From contig DASXNV010000110.1 in NCBI GenBank assembly GCA_036494815.1, positions 17,347 through 81,346 on the forward strand: 64,000 bases of DNA, read 5' to 3'. The stretch's first letter is position 1, and each line of letters starts with the position of its first letter. The position numbers and the translations under genes were made by a program. Origin of the DNA: Poindextera sp036494815. Lineage in GTDB: Bacteria; Pseudomonadota; Alphaproteobacteria; Caulobacterales; Caulobacteraceae. Below are positions 45,773-53,990 of the stretch, piece by piece. The notes under the pieces were generated by a model. It was not told the DNA's origin. It searched no databases and saw nothing but the letters and a program-made list of their open reading frames with translations.

Positions 45773-48007
45773 TTGGACGAACCCAAGCCGGACGCTGAAC
45801 CCGCAGAGCCCAAGCCCGCCGCCAAGGCCCGGCCCAAGCTGCTGCGGCAGTATGAACTGATCGAGAAGGTCAAGAGCTACGACCCGACCGCGGATGAGGA
45901 CCTGCTCAACCGCGCCTATGTCTATGCCATGCGGATGCACGGCTCGCAGACGAGAGCGTCTGGCGATCCCTATTTCGCGCACCCAATCGAGGTGGCGGGC
46001 ATCTTGACCGACTATCGGCTCGACACCGCCACCATCGTCACCGCCCTGCTGCATGACGTGATCGAGGACACGCCGGTCACCCGGGCCGATATCGACCGCC
46101 TGTTCGGCCCCATCATCGGCGAACTGGTGGAGGGCGTGACCAAGCTGTCGCGGCTGGAGCTGGCCGCCGAGCACACCCGCCAGGCCGAGAACCTGCGCAA
46201 GTTCATCCTGGCCATCTCCCGCGACGTGCGGGTGCTGATGGTCAAGCTGGCCGACCGCCTGCATAATATGCGTACCCTGGAATTCATTCCCAAGCAGGAA
46301 AAGCGCGAGCGCATCGCCCGGGAAACCCTCGACATCTATGCGCCCCTGGCCCGCTCCATTGGCTGCCAGCGCATTTGCACCGAGCTTGAGGAACTGGCCT
46401 TCACCCACCTGAACAAGGTGGCCCGGGACGCCATCGTGCGCCGGCTGGAGGTGTTGCGCGCCGACCAGAGCGCGGCGGTGGCCGTGGTCAGCGGCGAAAT
46501 CTCGGCCAAGCTGGAGACCGAAGGCCTGGCCAGCCGGGTCTATGGCCGCGAAAAGCATCCCTATTCGATCTGGCGTAAGCTGCAGCGCAAATCCATCGGA
46601 TTTTCCCAGCTGTCGGACATCTACGCCTTCCGCGTGATCGTCAGCTCCGAGGAGGACTGCTATCGCGCCCTGGGCGTGATCCACCGCGCCTGGCCCTGCG
46701 TCCCCGAGCGGTTCAAGGACTTCATCTCCACCCCCAAGCGCAACAATTACCGCTCGCTGCACACCACGGTGGTCGGCCCCAAGGGGATGCGTATCGAGAT
46801 GCAGATCCGCACCGAGGCCATGAACCGGGTGGCCGAGGACGGGGTGGCGGCGCACTGGCGCTACAAGGACGAATCCTACGGTTTCGACGCCGAAGCGCAG
46901 GAGGAGGCGGGTGGCCGCGATCCCCTGGTCAACCTGCGCCATCTGGTCCAAGTGCTGGAGCATGGCGGCGACGCAGAGGAGCTGGTGGAACACGCCAAGC
47001 TGGAGATGTTCCTCGACCAGGTGTTCGTTTTCACCCCCAAGGGCCAGCTGATCAGCCTGCCGCGCGGGGCCATGCCGCTGGACTTCGCCTATGCGGTCCA
47101 CTCCGACGTGGGCGACACCACGGTGGGGGTGAAGATCAATGGCGAACTACGCCCCCTGCGCACGCCCCTGACCAACGGCGACGTGGTTGAGGTGATCCGG
47201 GGCGCCAAGGCCATCGCCCATCCCGAGTGGCAGTCCCTGTCCATCACCGGCCGCGCCCGTTCTGCCATCCGCCGGCACATGCGCCTGACGGAAAAGGAAG
47301 AATTCGCCCGCCTGGGCCGGGCCTCCATCGAACAGACCTTCGAGCGGGCCGGTAAGGCGAGGGCGGACGTATCCCTGCGCCCGGCCCTAGAACGCTTCGG
47401 CGCCGCCACCGAGGAGGATCTGTACGAGGCGGTCGGCCGGGGCCGCACGCCACCGGCCCAGGTGCTGGAAGTGGTCTTTCCGGGCATGAAGGACACCGAA
47501 AAGGCGGCCGCGGCGGCCCGGCGTCGGATCGAGAGCGGCAAGGGCGCCCGCCTGTTCGTGCGCGGTAGCGGCCTCACCGCTGGCATCTCCCTGCATTTCG
47601 ACCCCGACTGCAACCCGGTGCCTGGCGATCGCATCGTCGGCATTCTGGAACCCGACGGCCGCGGCCTGACCGTCCACGCCATCGACTGCTCGCACCTGGC
47701 TGAATATGACGACCGCGACGACCTGTGGCGCGACCTGCAATGGACGCCAGAGGCCGAGCGCAACAGCCTTTCCCAGGCCAAGCTCAAGGCCACTATCCGA
47801 GACGCGCCCGGCGTCCTCGGCCAGACCTGCACCATCATCGGCGAGGCCGGCGGCAATATCGTCGGCATGCGCATGCACCATCGCCAGGGCGACTTCTTCG
47901 ACGTGGATTTCGATATCGAGGTCCGCGACGCCCGACACCTGACCAACATCGCCGCCGCCCTGCGCGCCTGCCCGCCAGTGGAGACGGTGGAGCGCGCGCG
48001 AAGCTGA
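45773..48007 (+). CDS. Bifunctional (p)ppGpp synthetase/hydrolase (RSH)
   Basis: Single RelA/SpoT homolog, at least 744 residues. The N-terminal HD hydrolase domain is intact: YFAHPIEVAGILTDYRL and IVTALLHDVIEDTPVTR. The synthetase domain has REKHPYSIWRKLQRKSIG, IYAFRVIVSSEEDCY and RNNYRSLHTTVVGPKGMRIE. TGS (VFVFTPKGQLISLPRGAMPL) and ACT (IRDAPGVLGQTCTIIGEAGG) domains follow, so this is the long bifunctional type (SpoT of Caulobacter). The start is doubtful: TTG 45773 is the first ATG/GTG/TTG in frame but has no RBS, whereas CTG 45707 has GGAG 5 bases upstream and overlaps the rpoZ stop. The frame stays open further upstream into rpoZ. Confidence 0.95.
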   Translation: MDEPKPDAEPAEPKPAAKARPKLLRQYELIEKVKSYDPTADEDLLNRAYVYAMRMHGSQTRASGDPYFAHPIEVAGILTDYRLDTATIVTALLHDVIEDTPVTRADIDRLFGPIIGELVEGVTKLSRLELAAEHTRQAENLRKFILAISRDVRVLMVKLADRLHNMRTLEFIPKQEKRERIARETLDIYAPLARSIGCQRICTELEELAFTHLNKVARDAIVRRLEVLRADQSAAVAVVSGEISAKLETEGLASRVYGREKHPYSIWRKLQRKSIGFSQLSDIYAFRVIVSSEEDCYRALGVIHRAWPCVPERFKDFISTPKRNNYRSLHTTVVGPKGMRIEMQIRTEAMNRVAEDGVAAHWRYKDESYGFDAEAQEEAGGRDPLVNLRHLVQVLEHGGDAEELVEHAKLEMFLDQVFVFTPKGQLISLPRGAMPLDFAYAVHSDVGDTTVGVKINGELRPLRTPLTNGDVVEVIRGAKAIAHPEWQSLSITGRARSAIRRHMRLTEKEEFARLGRASIEQTFERAGKARADVSLRPALERFGAATEEDLYEAVGRGRTPPAQVLEVVFPGMKDTEKAAAAARRRIESGKGARLFVRGSGLTAGISLHFDPDCNPVPGDRIVGILEPDGRGLTVHAIDCSHLAEYDDRDDLWRDLQWTPEAERNSLSQAKLKATIRDAPGVLGQTCTIIGEAGGNIVGMRMHHRQGDFFDVDFDIEVRDARHLTNIAAALRACPPVETVERARS

Positions 48008-48065
48008 GCCTTTGCGCGCCGGCTGCTGAACGCTATTGAGCGGCGTCGGGCGCTAGAGGATTCCC

Positions 48066-48746
48066 ATGACCGAAGCCATCACCTACCAGGGCGAGCCGGG
48101 CGACAACGGCTTGCGGGCCGCCACCGAGCAGCTCAGCAGCCTGCTGGTCGCCGGCGAAGCCCTGACCGCCGTGGCCCTGCAGCATCGCCTGTTCGCCCTG
48201 ACCCACCGCCGTAACGCGGCCGCGGCCACCACCGGGCGTTTCATCTTTCTCAGCCGCCGCCTGCTGGGCGGTTATGACCCCGTCGACGTGCGCTGGCAGG
48301 ATCTGAAGGAGGCCCGGCTCAAGGTCGGCCTGTTTGGCGCCACCGTCACCGTCGAATTCAGCGCTAACCTCTCCGACACCGCCGTGGGCGAGCGCGGCGC
48401 CGGCGTGATCGAGGCCAGCGGACTGCGCATCCCAGCCGCCCAGGCCCTGTACCGCGAATGCCAGGCCCAGGTTCAGGCCTGGCGGGAAAAGCGCCGCATG
48501 CGCTCCATCGAGGAAATGCGCGCCCAGGCCGGCGGCGTGCAGATCGCCACCGGCCTCTATCCGCCGAGCGGCGCGGCGGGCGCGGTTGCGACGGATCATC
48601 AGCAGATCGAAGCGACGTCCCGCCCCGTGACCCAGCCTGAGGACCCGGCTCAGCGACTGGCGCGCGCCAAGACCATGCTGACCCAGGGCCTGATCACCGA
48701 CGCCGAGTTCGAAGCCATCAAAGCCAAGATCATCGGGTCGCTGTAG
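48066..48746 (+). CDS. PH-like and SHOCT-domain protein
   Basis: The 226-residue protein has a bacterial PH/YokE-like beta domain (residues about 20-125: ALQHRLFALTHRRN, GRFIFLSRRLLGGYDPVDVR). A basic helical segment follows, then a 30-residue C-terminal SHOCT domain (QRLARAKTMLTQGLITDAEFEAIKAKII, in two parts). SHOCT tails occur in many proteins and probably mediate oligomerisation or membrane-linked contact. No enzymatic motif is present. It follows the RSH gene after 58 bases and precedes pyrE, in the same direction. I know no specific function for it. Confidence 0.7.
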   Translation: MTEAITYQGEPGDNGLRAATEQLSSLLVAGEALTAVALQHRLFALTHRRNAAAATTGRFIFLSRRLLGGYDPVDVRWQDLKEARLKVGLFGATVTVEFSANLSDTAVGERGAGVIEASGLRIPAAQALYRECQAQVQAWREKRRMRSIEEMRAQAGGVQIATGLYPPSGAAGAVATDHQQIEATSRPVTQPEDPAQRLARAKTMLTQGLITDAEFEAIKAKIIGSL

Positions 48747-48799
48747 GCGCCTAACTCCACCATCTTTCCCCACCGCCCCAAAAGCGTTATCCAATCCCC

Positions 48800-49384
48800 A
48801 TGACCAACGACGACGTTCTTGAAGAATTCCGTGCGGCCGGGGCCCTGCGGGAAGGCCATTTCGTGTTGTCCTCAGGGCTGCACAGCGGCGTGTTCCTGCA
48901 GAAGAACCTGGTCTTCATGCAAGCCTCACGCACCGAGCGCCTGTGCAAGGCCCTGGCGGCCAAGATCACCGCGGCCGTCGGGCCGGTGGAGGTGGTGGTG
49001 TCGCCGGCGGTGGGGGGCATCATCCCCGGCTATGAGACCGCCCGCCACCTGGACGCGCCCTCGATCTATGTGGAGCGGGAAGGAGGCCAGTTCAAACTGC
49101 GCCGCGGCTTTCACATCGAGCCCGGCGCCAGGGTGGTGATGGTCGAGGACATCGTCACCACCGGCCTGTCCTCGCGCGAATGCATCGCCGCCATCCAGGC
49201 CACGGGCGCCACCGTGCTGTGCGCCGCCTGTATCGTCGACCGCTCCGGCGGCCGGGCCGATGTGGGCGTGCCGCTGGTGGCTTTGGCGACCCTGGACGTG
49301 CCCGCCTATCCCGCCGACGCCCTGCCGCCGGCGCTGGCCGCCCTGCCCACCGAGGACCCGGGCAGCCGGAGACTTTCGGCATGA
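48800..49384 (+). CDS. pyrE: Orotate phosphoribosyltransferase
   Basis: The 194-residue enzyme joins orotate to PRPP in de novo pyrimidine synthesis. VLSSGLHSGVFLQKNLV is the N-terminal signature; SPAVGGIIPGYETAR forms the flexible part; VVMVEDIVTTGLSSRECIAA is the PRPP-binding loop with its acidic pair. It opens a tight run with pdxJ and acpS: the stop overlaps the pdxJ start by 4 bases. The ATG follows no strong RBS, though it is the only good start for the family. Confidence 0.95.
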   Translation: MTNDDVLEEFRAAGALREGHFVLSSGLHSGVFLQKNLVFMQASRTERLCKALAAKITAAVGPVEVVVSPAVGGIIPGYETARHLDAPSIYVEREGGQFKLRRGFHIEPGARVVMVEDIVTTGLSSRECIAAIQATGATVLCAACIVDRSGGRADVGVPLVALATLDVPAYPADALPPALAALPTEDPGSRRLSA

Positions 49385-50154
49385 GCGGCCGGCTGCGCCT
49401 GGGGGTCAATATCGACCACGTGGCCACCATCCGCAACGCCCGCGGCGGCGTGGCGCCCGATCCCGCCCGCGCGGCCGAGATCGCCATGGCCGCCGGCGCC
49501 GACGGCGTCACCGCCCACCTGCGCGAGGATCGCCGGCATATCTCCGACGCCGATATCGAGGCCCTGGCGGTGCTGACCCGCCGCCGCGGCCGGCCGCTGA
49601 ATTTCGAGATGGCGGTCACCGACGAGATGCAGGCCATCGCCCTGCGCCATCGCCCCCACGCCGCCTGCCTGGTGCCCGAGCGCCGCGAGGAGGTGACCAC
49701 CGAGGGCGGCCTGGACGTGGTCAAGGGCCACAATACCATCGCCCCCGTGACCCAGGCGCTGAAGGCCGCCGGCATCCGGGTGTCGCTGTTCATCGAAGCC
49801 AGCCCGCTGCAGGTCGCCGCTGCGCATGAGATTGGGGCCCAGGTGGTCGAACTGCATTGCGGCGCCTATACCGACGCCGCGCGGGACGGCCTGCCCGAAG
49901 CCGCCACGCGCCTGCAGGCGCTGCGCGACGCGGCCGCCCAGGCGTCGGCGCTCGGCCTTGAGGTCCATGCCGGCCACGGCATCGACTATGAGACGGTGGG
50001 ACCGATCGCCGCGATCCCGCAACTGGTCGAGCTCAATATCGGCCATTTCCTGATCGGCGAGGCCATCTTCACCGGGCTGGATCCCGCCATTCGCCGCATG
50101 CGCGCCCTGATGGACCACGCCCGCGCCGTCGCCCCCCGGGAGTCGGCCGCTTGA
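49381..50154 (+). CDS. pdxJ: Pyridoxine 5'-phosphate synthase
   Basis: The 257-residue TIM-barrel enzyme closes the ring of vitamin B6 from DXP and 3-amino-2-oxopropyl phosphate. LRLGVNIDHVATIRNARGG, ADGVTAHLREDRRHISDAD and NFEMAVTDEM are the standard motifs; VELHCGAYTDA and VHAGHGIDYETV follow. The start overlaps the pyrE stop (ATGA) and its stop overlaps the acpS start (TTGA). Linkage of pdxJ to acpS is common in Proteobacteria. Confidence 0.97.
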   Translation: MSGRLRLGVNIDHVATIRNARGGVAPDPARAAEIAMAAGADGVTAHLREDRRHISDADIEALAVLTRRRGRPLNFEMAVTDEMQAIALRHRPHAACLVPERREEVTTEGGLDVVKGHNTIAPVTQALKAAGIRVSLFIEASPLQVAAAHEIGAQVVELHCGAYTDAARDGLPEAATRLQALRDAAAQASALGLEVHAGHGIDYETVGPIAAIPQLVELNIGHFLIGEAIFTGLDPAIRRMRALMDHARAVAPRESAA

Positions 50155-50552
50155 TCATCGGCCTGGGTTCGGACCTGTGCGACATCCGGCGTATCGACGA
50201 GACGTTGACCCGATTTGGCGAGCGCTTCACCAACCGCCTGTTCACCGACACCGAACGCGCCCGCTCCGAGCGCAAGGCCGACCGCGCTTCCAGCTACGCC
50301 AAGCGGTTCGCGGCCAAGGAGGCCTGTTCCAAGGCCCTGGGCACCGGCATTCGCGCCGGGGTCTTCTGGCGCGACATGGGCGTGGCCAATCTGCGCTCCG
50401 GCCAGCCTACAATGGTCCTGACCGGCGGCGCCGCCGAGCGCCTGGCGCGGATGGTTCCGGCCGGCATGAGGCCGGTCATCCACCTCAGCCTGACCGACGA
50501 CCACCCCTACGCCCAGGCCTTCGTGATCATCGAGGCCCTGCCCGAGGGCTGA
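50151..50552 (+). CDS. acpS: Holo-[acyl-carrier-protein] synthase
   Basis: The 133-residue enzyme attaches 4'-phosphopantetheine from CoA to acyl carrier protein. MIIGLGSDLCDIRRIDETLT has the Mg-binding Asp; YAKRFAAKEACSKALGTGIR is the second motif with its Glu; HLSLTDDHPYAQAFVI closes. It starts with TTG overlapping the pdxJ stop by three bases, which fixes the start despite the weak codon. It is the last gene before a likely promoter for the lepB run. Confidence 0.95.
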   Translation: MIIGLGSDLCDIRRIDETLTRFGERFTNRLFTDTERARSERKADRASSYAKRFAAKEACSKALGTGIRAGVFWRDMGVANLRSGQPTMVLTGGAAERLARMVPAGMRPVIHLSLTDDHPYAQAFVIIEALPEG

Positions 50553-50597
50553 GTCCCCATAACCTTCGCCATGACCGCGAGTTAACGGGCGTTCGGC

Positions 50598-50626
50598 TTG
50601 CTCCTGAGGTATCGAACGTCTAGCAA
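50598..50626 (+). promoter_or_regulatory. Candidate promoter of the lepB-rnc-era-recO run
   Basis: TTGCTC (50598-50603) and TAGCAA (50621-50626) are separated by 17 bases in the 114-base gap after acpS. It would give a leader of about 35 bases before the lepB ATG. The -35 is fair, the -10 weak. Confidence 0.35.
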
Positions 50627-50666
50627 GGCGAATTCGCCGAACCGGCCTGAAAGAGATTCATCCTCC

Positions 50667-51512
50667 ATGAGTTCTGACGCCCCTCACGCGCCCGACGAAA
50701 AGGGCGGCGCCGCCAACGAAGTGGTCGAGATCGTCAAGACCATCGCCTATGCGCTGCTGATCGCTCTGGTGCTGAGGGTGTTGCTGTTTCAGCCCTATAC
50801 GATCCCCTCCGCTTCGATGGAGCCGAACCTGTTCGAGGGCGACTACATCATCGTCTCCAAATACAGCTATGGCTACAGCAAGCATTCCATCCCGTTCAGC
50901 CCGCCCCTGTTCGATGGCCGCATCTTCAATCGCGCGCCTCACCGGGGCGACATCATCGTCTTCAAACTGCCGCGCGAGCCGAACATCGACTACATCAAGC
51001 GCCTGATCGGCATGCCTGGCGACAAGGTGCAGGTGAAGGCCGGCGTGGTGTTCATCAACGGCAAGCCAGTGGACCGCCAGCGGATCGACCCTGGGGTCAC
51101 GGATATGGACGGCACCCTGCTGCCTGTGGACCGGTTCAAGGAAACCAATCCCGAGGGGCGCAGCTACACCACCAACAGCAACCCCTCCAACCAGGCGGCA
51201 GACAATACCGGCGTCTATGTGGTGCCGCCGCGCTGCTATTTCATGATGGGCGACAATCGCGACGACTCCCTCGACAGCCGCTTCGATCCCGGCATGCCGT
51301 TCGAAGCCACGGGCCCGGCCAATTGCGGATGGGACCCGTCCGTGGACGCCTTCGTGCCGGACGAAAAGGGCGTCGGCTTCGTGCCTGAAGAGAATTTGGA
51401 GGGTCACGCCCAGATCATCCTCCTGTCCTGGAAGAAGGGCGCCAGCCTGTTCAAGCCCTGGACCTGGGTGCTCAACGCCCAGCCGAGCCGCTTCTTCCAC
51501 GTCCTCAAATGA
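50667..51512 (+). CDS. lepB: Signal peptidase I
   Basis: The 281-residue membrane protease has one N-terminal helix (VKTIAYALLIALVLRVLLF). The catalytic Ser is in TIPSASMEPNLFEGD and the Lys in DYIKRLIGMPGDKV. YFMMGDNRDDSLDSR is the third signature. It removes signal peptides from exported proteins at the inner membrane. I use the ATG at 50667: the longer open frame upstream has no family sequence. Its stop overlaps the rnc start (ATGA). Confidence 0.97.
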   Translation: MSSDAPHAPDEKGGAANEVVEIVKTIAYALLIALVLRVLLFQPYTIPSASMEPNLFEGDYIIVSKYSYGYSKHSIPFSPPLFDGRIFNRAPHRGDIIVFKLPREPNIDYIKRLIGMPGDKVQVKAGVVFINGKPVDRQRIDPGVTDMDGTLLPVDRFKETNPEGRSYTTNSNPSNQAADNTGVYVVPPRCYFMMGDNRDDSLDSRFDPGMPFEATGPANCGWDPSVDAFVPDEKGVGFVPEENLEGHAQIILLSWKKGASLFKPWTWVLNAQPSRFFHVLK

Positions 51513-52204
51513 ATGCGCGCGTCCAGGCGGTGGAGGCGTTGACCCAGAGGTTGGGCTACGCCTTCGGCGACCCGGCCCTGCTCGAACGCGCCCTGACCCA
51601 CGCCAGCGTGCCCGGCGTCGCAGGCAAGCGCCGGGACAATGAGGTGCTGGAGTTCCTCGGCGACCGGGTCATCGGCCTTCTGGCCGCCGAGCGATTGACA
51701 GAGCTCTATCCCAAGGCCCCCGAGGGCGACCTGGCCCCGCGCCTGAACGCCGTGGTCAGCCGGGAGGCCTGCGCCAGAGTGGCTCGGCGCATCGACCTGG
51801 GCCCAGCCCTGCGCCTGGCGCCGTCAGAGACCAAGAGCGGCGGGCGCGATAAGGACTCCATCCTGGCCGACGCCTGCGAGGCGGTGATGGCGGCCATCTA
51901 TCGCGACGGCGGTCTGGACGCCGCCCGTGTCGTGTTCCTGGATCTGTGGTCCGAAGCCTTCATCTCCCTGGGCGAGCCCCGCCCGCGCGACGCCAAGACC
52001 GCCCTGCAGGAATGGGCGCAGGGCCTGGGCAAGCCCTTGCCCACCTATGCCGTCACCGGCCGCACCGGCCCCGATCACCAGCCGATCTTTACCGTCGCGG
52101 TCGATGTCCAGGGCCTGGCGCCCATCAGCGGCCAAGGCCGCTCGCGGCAGGAGGCTGAAAAGGCCGCCGCCGCTCTCCTGCTTCAACGCGAAGGTCAATC
52201 ATGA
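51509..52204 (+). CDS. rnc: Ribonuclease III
   Basis: The 231-residue endonuclease cuts double-stranded RNA to process rRNA precursors and regulate transcripts. DNEVLEFLGDRVIGLLAAE is the catalytic signature with its acidic residues; DSILADACEAVMAAIYRDGG has the last Mg ligands. The dsRNA-binding domain begins about residue 155 (DAKTALQEWAQGLGKPLPTY) and ends with RSRQEAEKAAAALLL. Start and stop overlap lepB and era by 4 bases each, a conserved operon. Confidence 0.97.
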   Translation: MNARVQAVEALTQRLGYAFGDPALLERALTHASVPGVAGKRRDNEVLEFLGDRVIGLLAAERLTELYPKAPEGDLAPRLNAVVSREACARVARRIDLGPALRLAPSETKSGGRDKDSILADACEAVMAAIYRDGGLDAARVVFLDLWSEAFISLGEPRPRDAKTALQEWAQGLGKPLPTYAVTGRTGPDHQPIFTVAVDVQGLAPISGQGRSRQEAEKAAAALLLQREGQS

Positions 52205-53145
52205 GCGAAATCGCCACCAAGGCCGGCTTCGCCGCCGTCATCGGCGCCCCCAACGCCGGCAAATCCACCCTGGTCAACCGCCTGGTCGGCTCCAAGGTCT
52301 CCATCGTCACCCAAAAGGTCCAGACCACACGCTTTCCCATCAAGGGCGTGGCCATGGCGGGCGCGGCCCAGATCGTGCTGGTGGACACTCCGGGGATCTT
52401 CACCCCGCGCCGCCGGCTGGACCGGGCCATGGTCCGCTCGGCCTGGAGCGGGGCCGAGGACGCCGACGCCGTCATTCACCTGGTTGATGTCAACGCCGAG
52501 ATCGCCGTGGCCGCGGGCGGCGGCAAGGGCGCCGACAAGCGCGCCGCCGAGGATGTGCAGTCGATCATCTCCGGTCTGAAGAGCGCCAAGCGCAAGGTGA
52601 TCCTGGCCCTCAACAAGATCGACCTGGTCAAGCGCGACCAGCTCCTGGGCCTGTCCCAGAAACTGTTCGAGGAGGGGGTCTACGAAGAAGTATTCATGAT
52701 CTCGGCCGCCAACGGCTCCGGCGTCGAGGACCTCCGGGACCGTCTCGCGGCCCTGATGCCCGACAGTCCCTGGCTCTATCCCGAGGATCAGTCCGCCGAC
52801 ATGCCGGCGCGCCTGCTGGCCGCAGAGATCACCCGCGAGAAGATCTATCTGCGCGTGCACGAGGAGCTGCCCTATTCGGCGGCGGTGGAGACCACCGCCT
52901 TCACCGAGGCCAAGGACGGCGGCTGCCGCATCGAACAGACCATCTATGTGGAGCGCGAAAGCCAAAGGCCGATCGTGCTGGGCAAGGGCGGCCTGACCCT
53001 GAAATGGATCGGCGAAAACGCCCGCAAGGACCTGATCGAGATCTTTGACCGGCCCGTGCACCTGTTCCTGACCGTCAAGGTGCGCGAAAACTGGGCCGAG
53101 GAGCGGGAGTTCTATGCCGGCCTGGGGTTGGATTTCGATGTGTAA
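52201..53145 (+). CDS. era: GTPase Era
   Basis: The 314-residue GTPase helps mature the 30S subunit and binds 16S rRNA. G1 is AVIGAPNAGKSTLVNRLVGS; the G2 segment is QKVQTTRFPIKG; G3 is LVDTPGIF; G4 is NKIDLV; G5 is ISAANGSG. The C-terminal KH domain has KGGLTLKWIGENARKDLIE. A short Ala/Gly/Lys insert follows G3 (VAAGGGKGADKRAAED), longer than in E. coli. It lies in the rnc-era-recO run and its start overlaps the rnc stop. Confidence 0.97.
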   Translation: MSEIATKAGFAAVIGAPNAGKSTLVNRLVGSKVSIVTQKVQTTRFPIKGVAMAGAAQIVLVDTPGIFTPRRRLDRAMVRSAWSGAEDADAVIHLVDVNAEIAVAAGGGKGADKRAAEDVQSIISGLKSAKRKVILALNKIDLVKRDQLLGLSQKLFEEGVYEEVFMISAANGSGVEDLRDRLAALMPDSPWLYPEDQSADMPARLLAAEITREKIYLRVHEELPYSAAVETTAFTEAKDGGCRIEQTIYVERESQRPIVLGKGGLTLKWIGENARKDLIEIFDRPVHLFLTVKVRENWAEEREFYAGLGLDFDV

Positions 53146-53159
53146 GGCCGGTTGGCCCC

Positions 53160-53891
53160 ATGGACTTTGAAGACGACGCCTATGTCCTGTCCGCCCGCGC
53201 CCACGGCGAATCCGGGGCGATCGTCGAGCTTTTGACCTCTGAGCGAGGACGTTTCGCCGCCCACGTGGCCGGCGGGGCCTCACGCAGGATGCGGCCGTTC
53301 CTGCAACCCGGCGCCCGGGTCATCGCCAATTACCACTCGCGCATCGAGGAGCAATTGGGCTCGGCGCAGCTGGAGCCGGTGGGCGAGGGGCCCGCCGCCC
53401 TGTTCGACGACGCCCTGGCCCTGGCTGGCCTGGCCGCCGCCGCCGCGGTCGCCAACGGCGCCTTGCCTGAGCGCGAGCCGCATCCCGGCGCATTCTTCGC
53501 CTTTGAGGCCCTGAGCGAGGCCCTGGCCATTCCCGATATCTGGCCGGCGGTCTATGTGCGGTTCGAAGCCGGGCTGCTGCAGGAGCTTGGCTTCGGCCTG
53601 GACCTGTCCCGCTGCGCCGTCACCGGCAGTAAGGACGACCTAGTCTATGTCAGCCCGCGCACCGGCCGCGCGGTCAGCCGGGACGCCGGCGCCCCCTATG
53701 CCGAGCGCCTGCTGCGCCTGCCGCCCTTCCTGCTGTCGTCCCAGGGCGGCCTGGACGAGGGCGATATCGCCTCTGGCCTCGACCTGACCGGCCATTTCCT
53801 GGAGACCTTCGTCTTCGCTGTCCTGAACCGTCCGCTGCCGCCGGCTAGGGTTTGGCTGATCGACCGACTTAAAGATGCTGGGCGGCTCTAG
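53160..53891 (+). CDS. recO: DNA repair protein RecO
   Basis: The 243-residue protein has an N-terminal OB fold (DAYVLSARAHGESGAIVELL and RGRFAAHVAGGASRRMRPFL) and an all-helical C-terminal domain (FAFEALSEALAIPD, VRFEAGLLQELGFGLDLSRC). RecO loads RecA onto SSB-covered single strands with RecR and anneals strands. It follows era by 14 bases in the same transcript. No zinc-finger cysteines are visible, as in many Alphaproteobacteria. Confidence 0.93.
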   Translation: MDFEDDAYVLSARAHGESGAIVELLTSERGRFAAHVAGGASRRMRPFLQPGARVIANYHSRIEEQLGSAQLEPVGEGPAALFDDALALAGLAAAAAVANGALPEREPHPGAFFAFEALSEALAIPDIWPAVYVRFEAGLLQELGFGLDLSRCAVTGSKDDLVYVSPRTGRAVSRDAGAPYAERLLRLPPFLLSSQGGLDEGDIASGLDLTGHFLETFVFAVLNRPLPPARVWLIDRLKDAGRL

Positions 53892-53990
53892 GCCTTCGCG
53901 ACGATTTGGTCATTCGCGCCGGCCCCGGACTGACGTAGAAGGCGGGGTTTCCGCTACCCTGTTCCCCGCCATGATCGATTCGACCACCGC

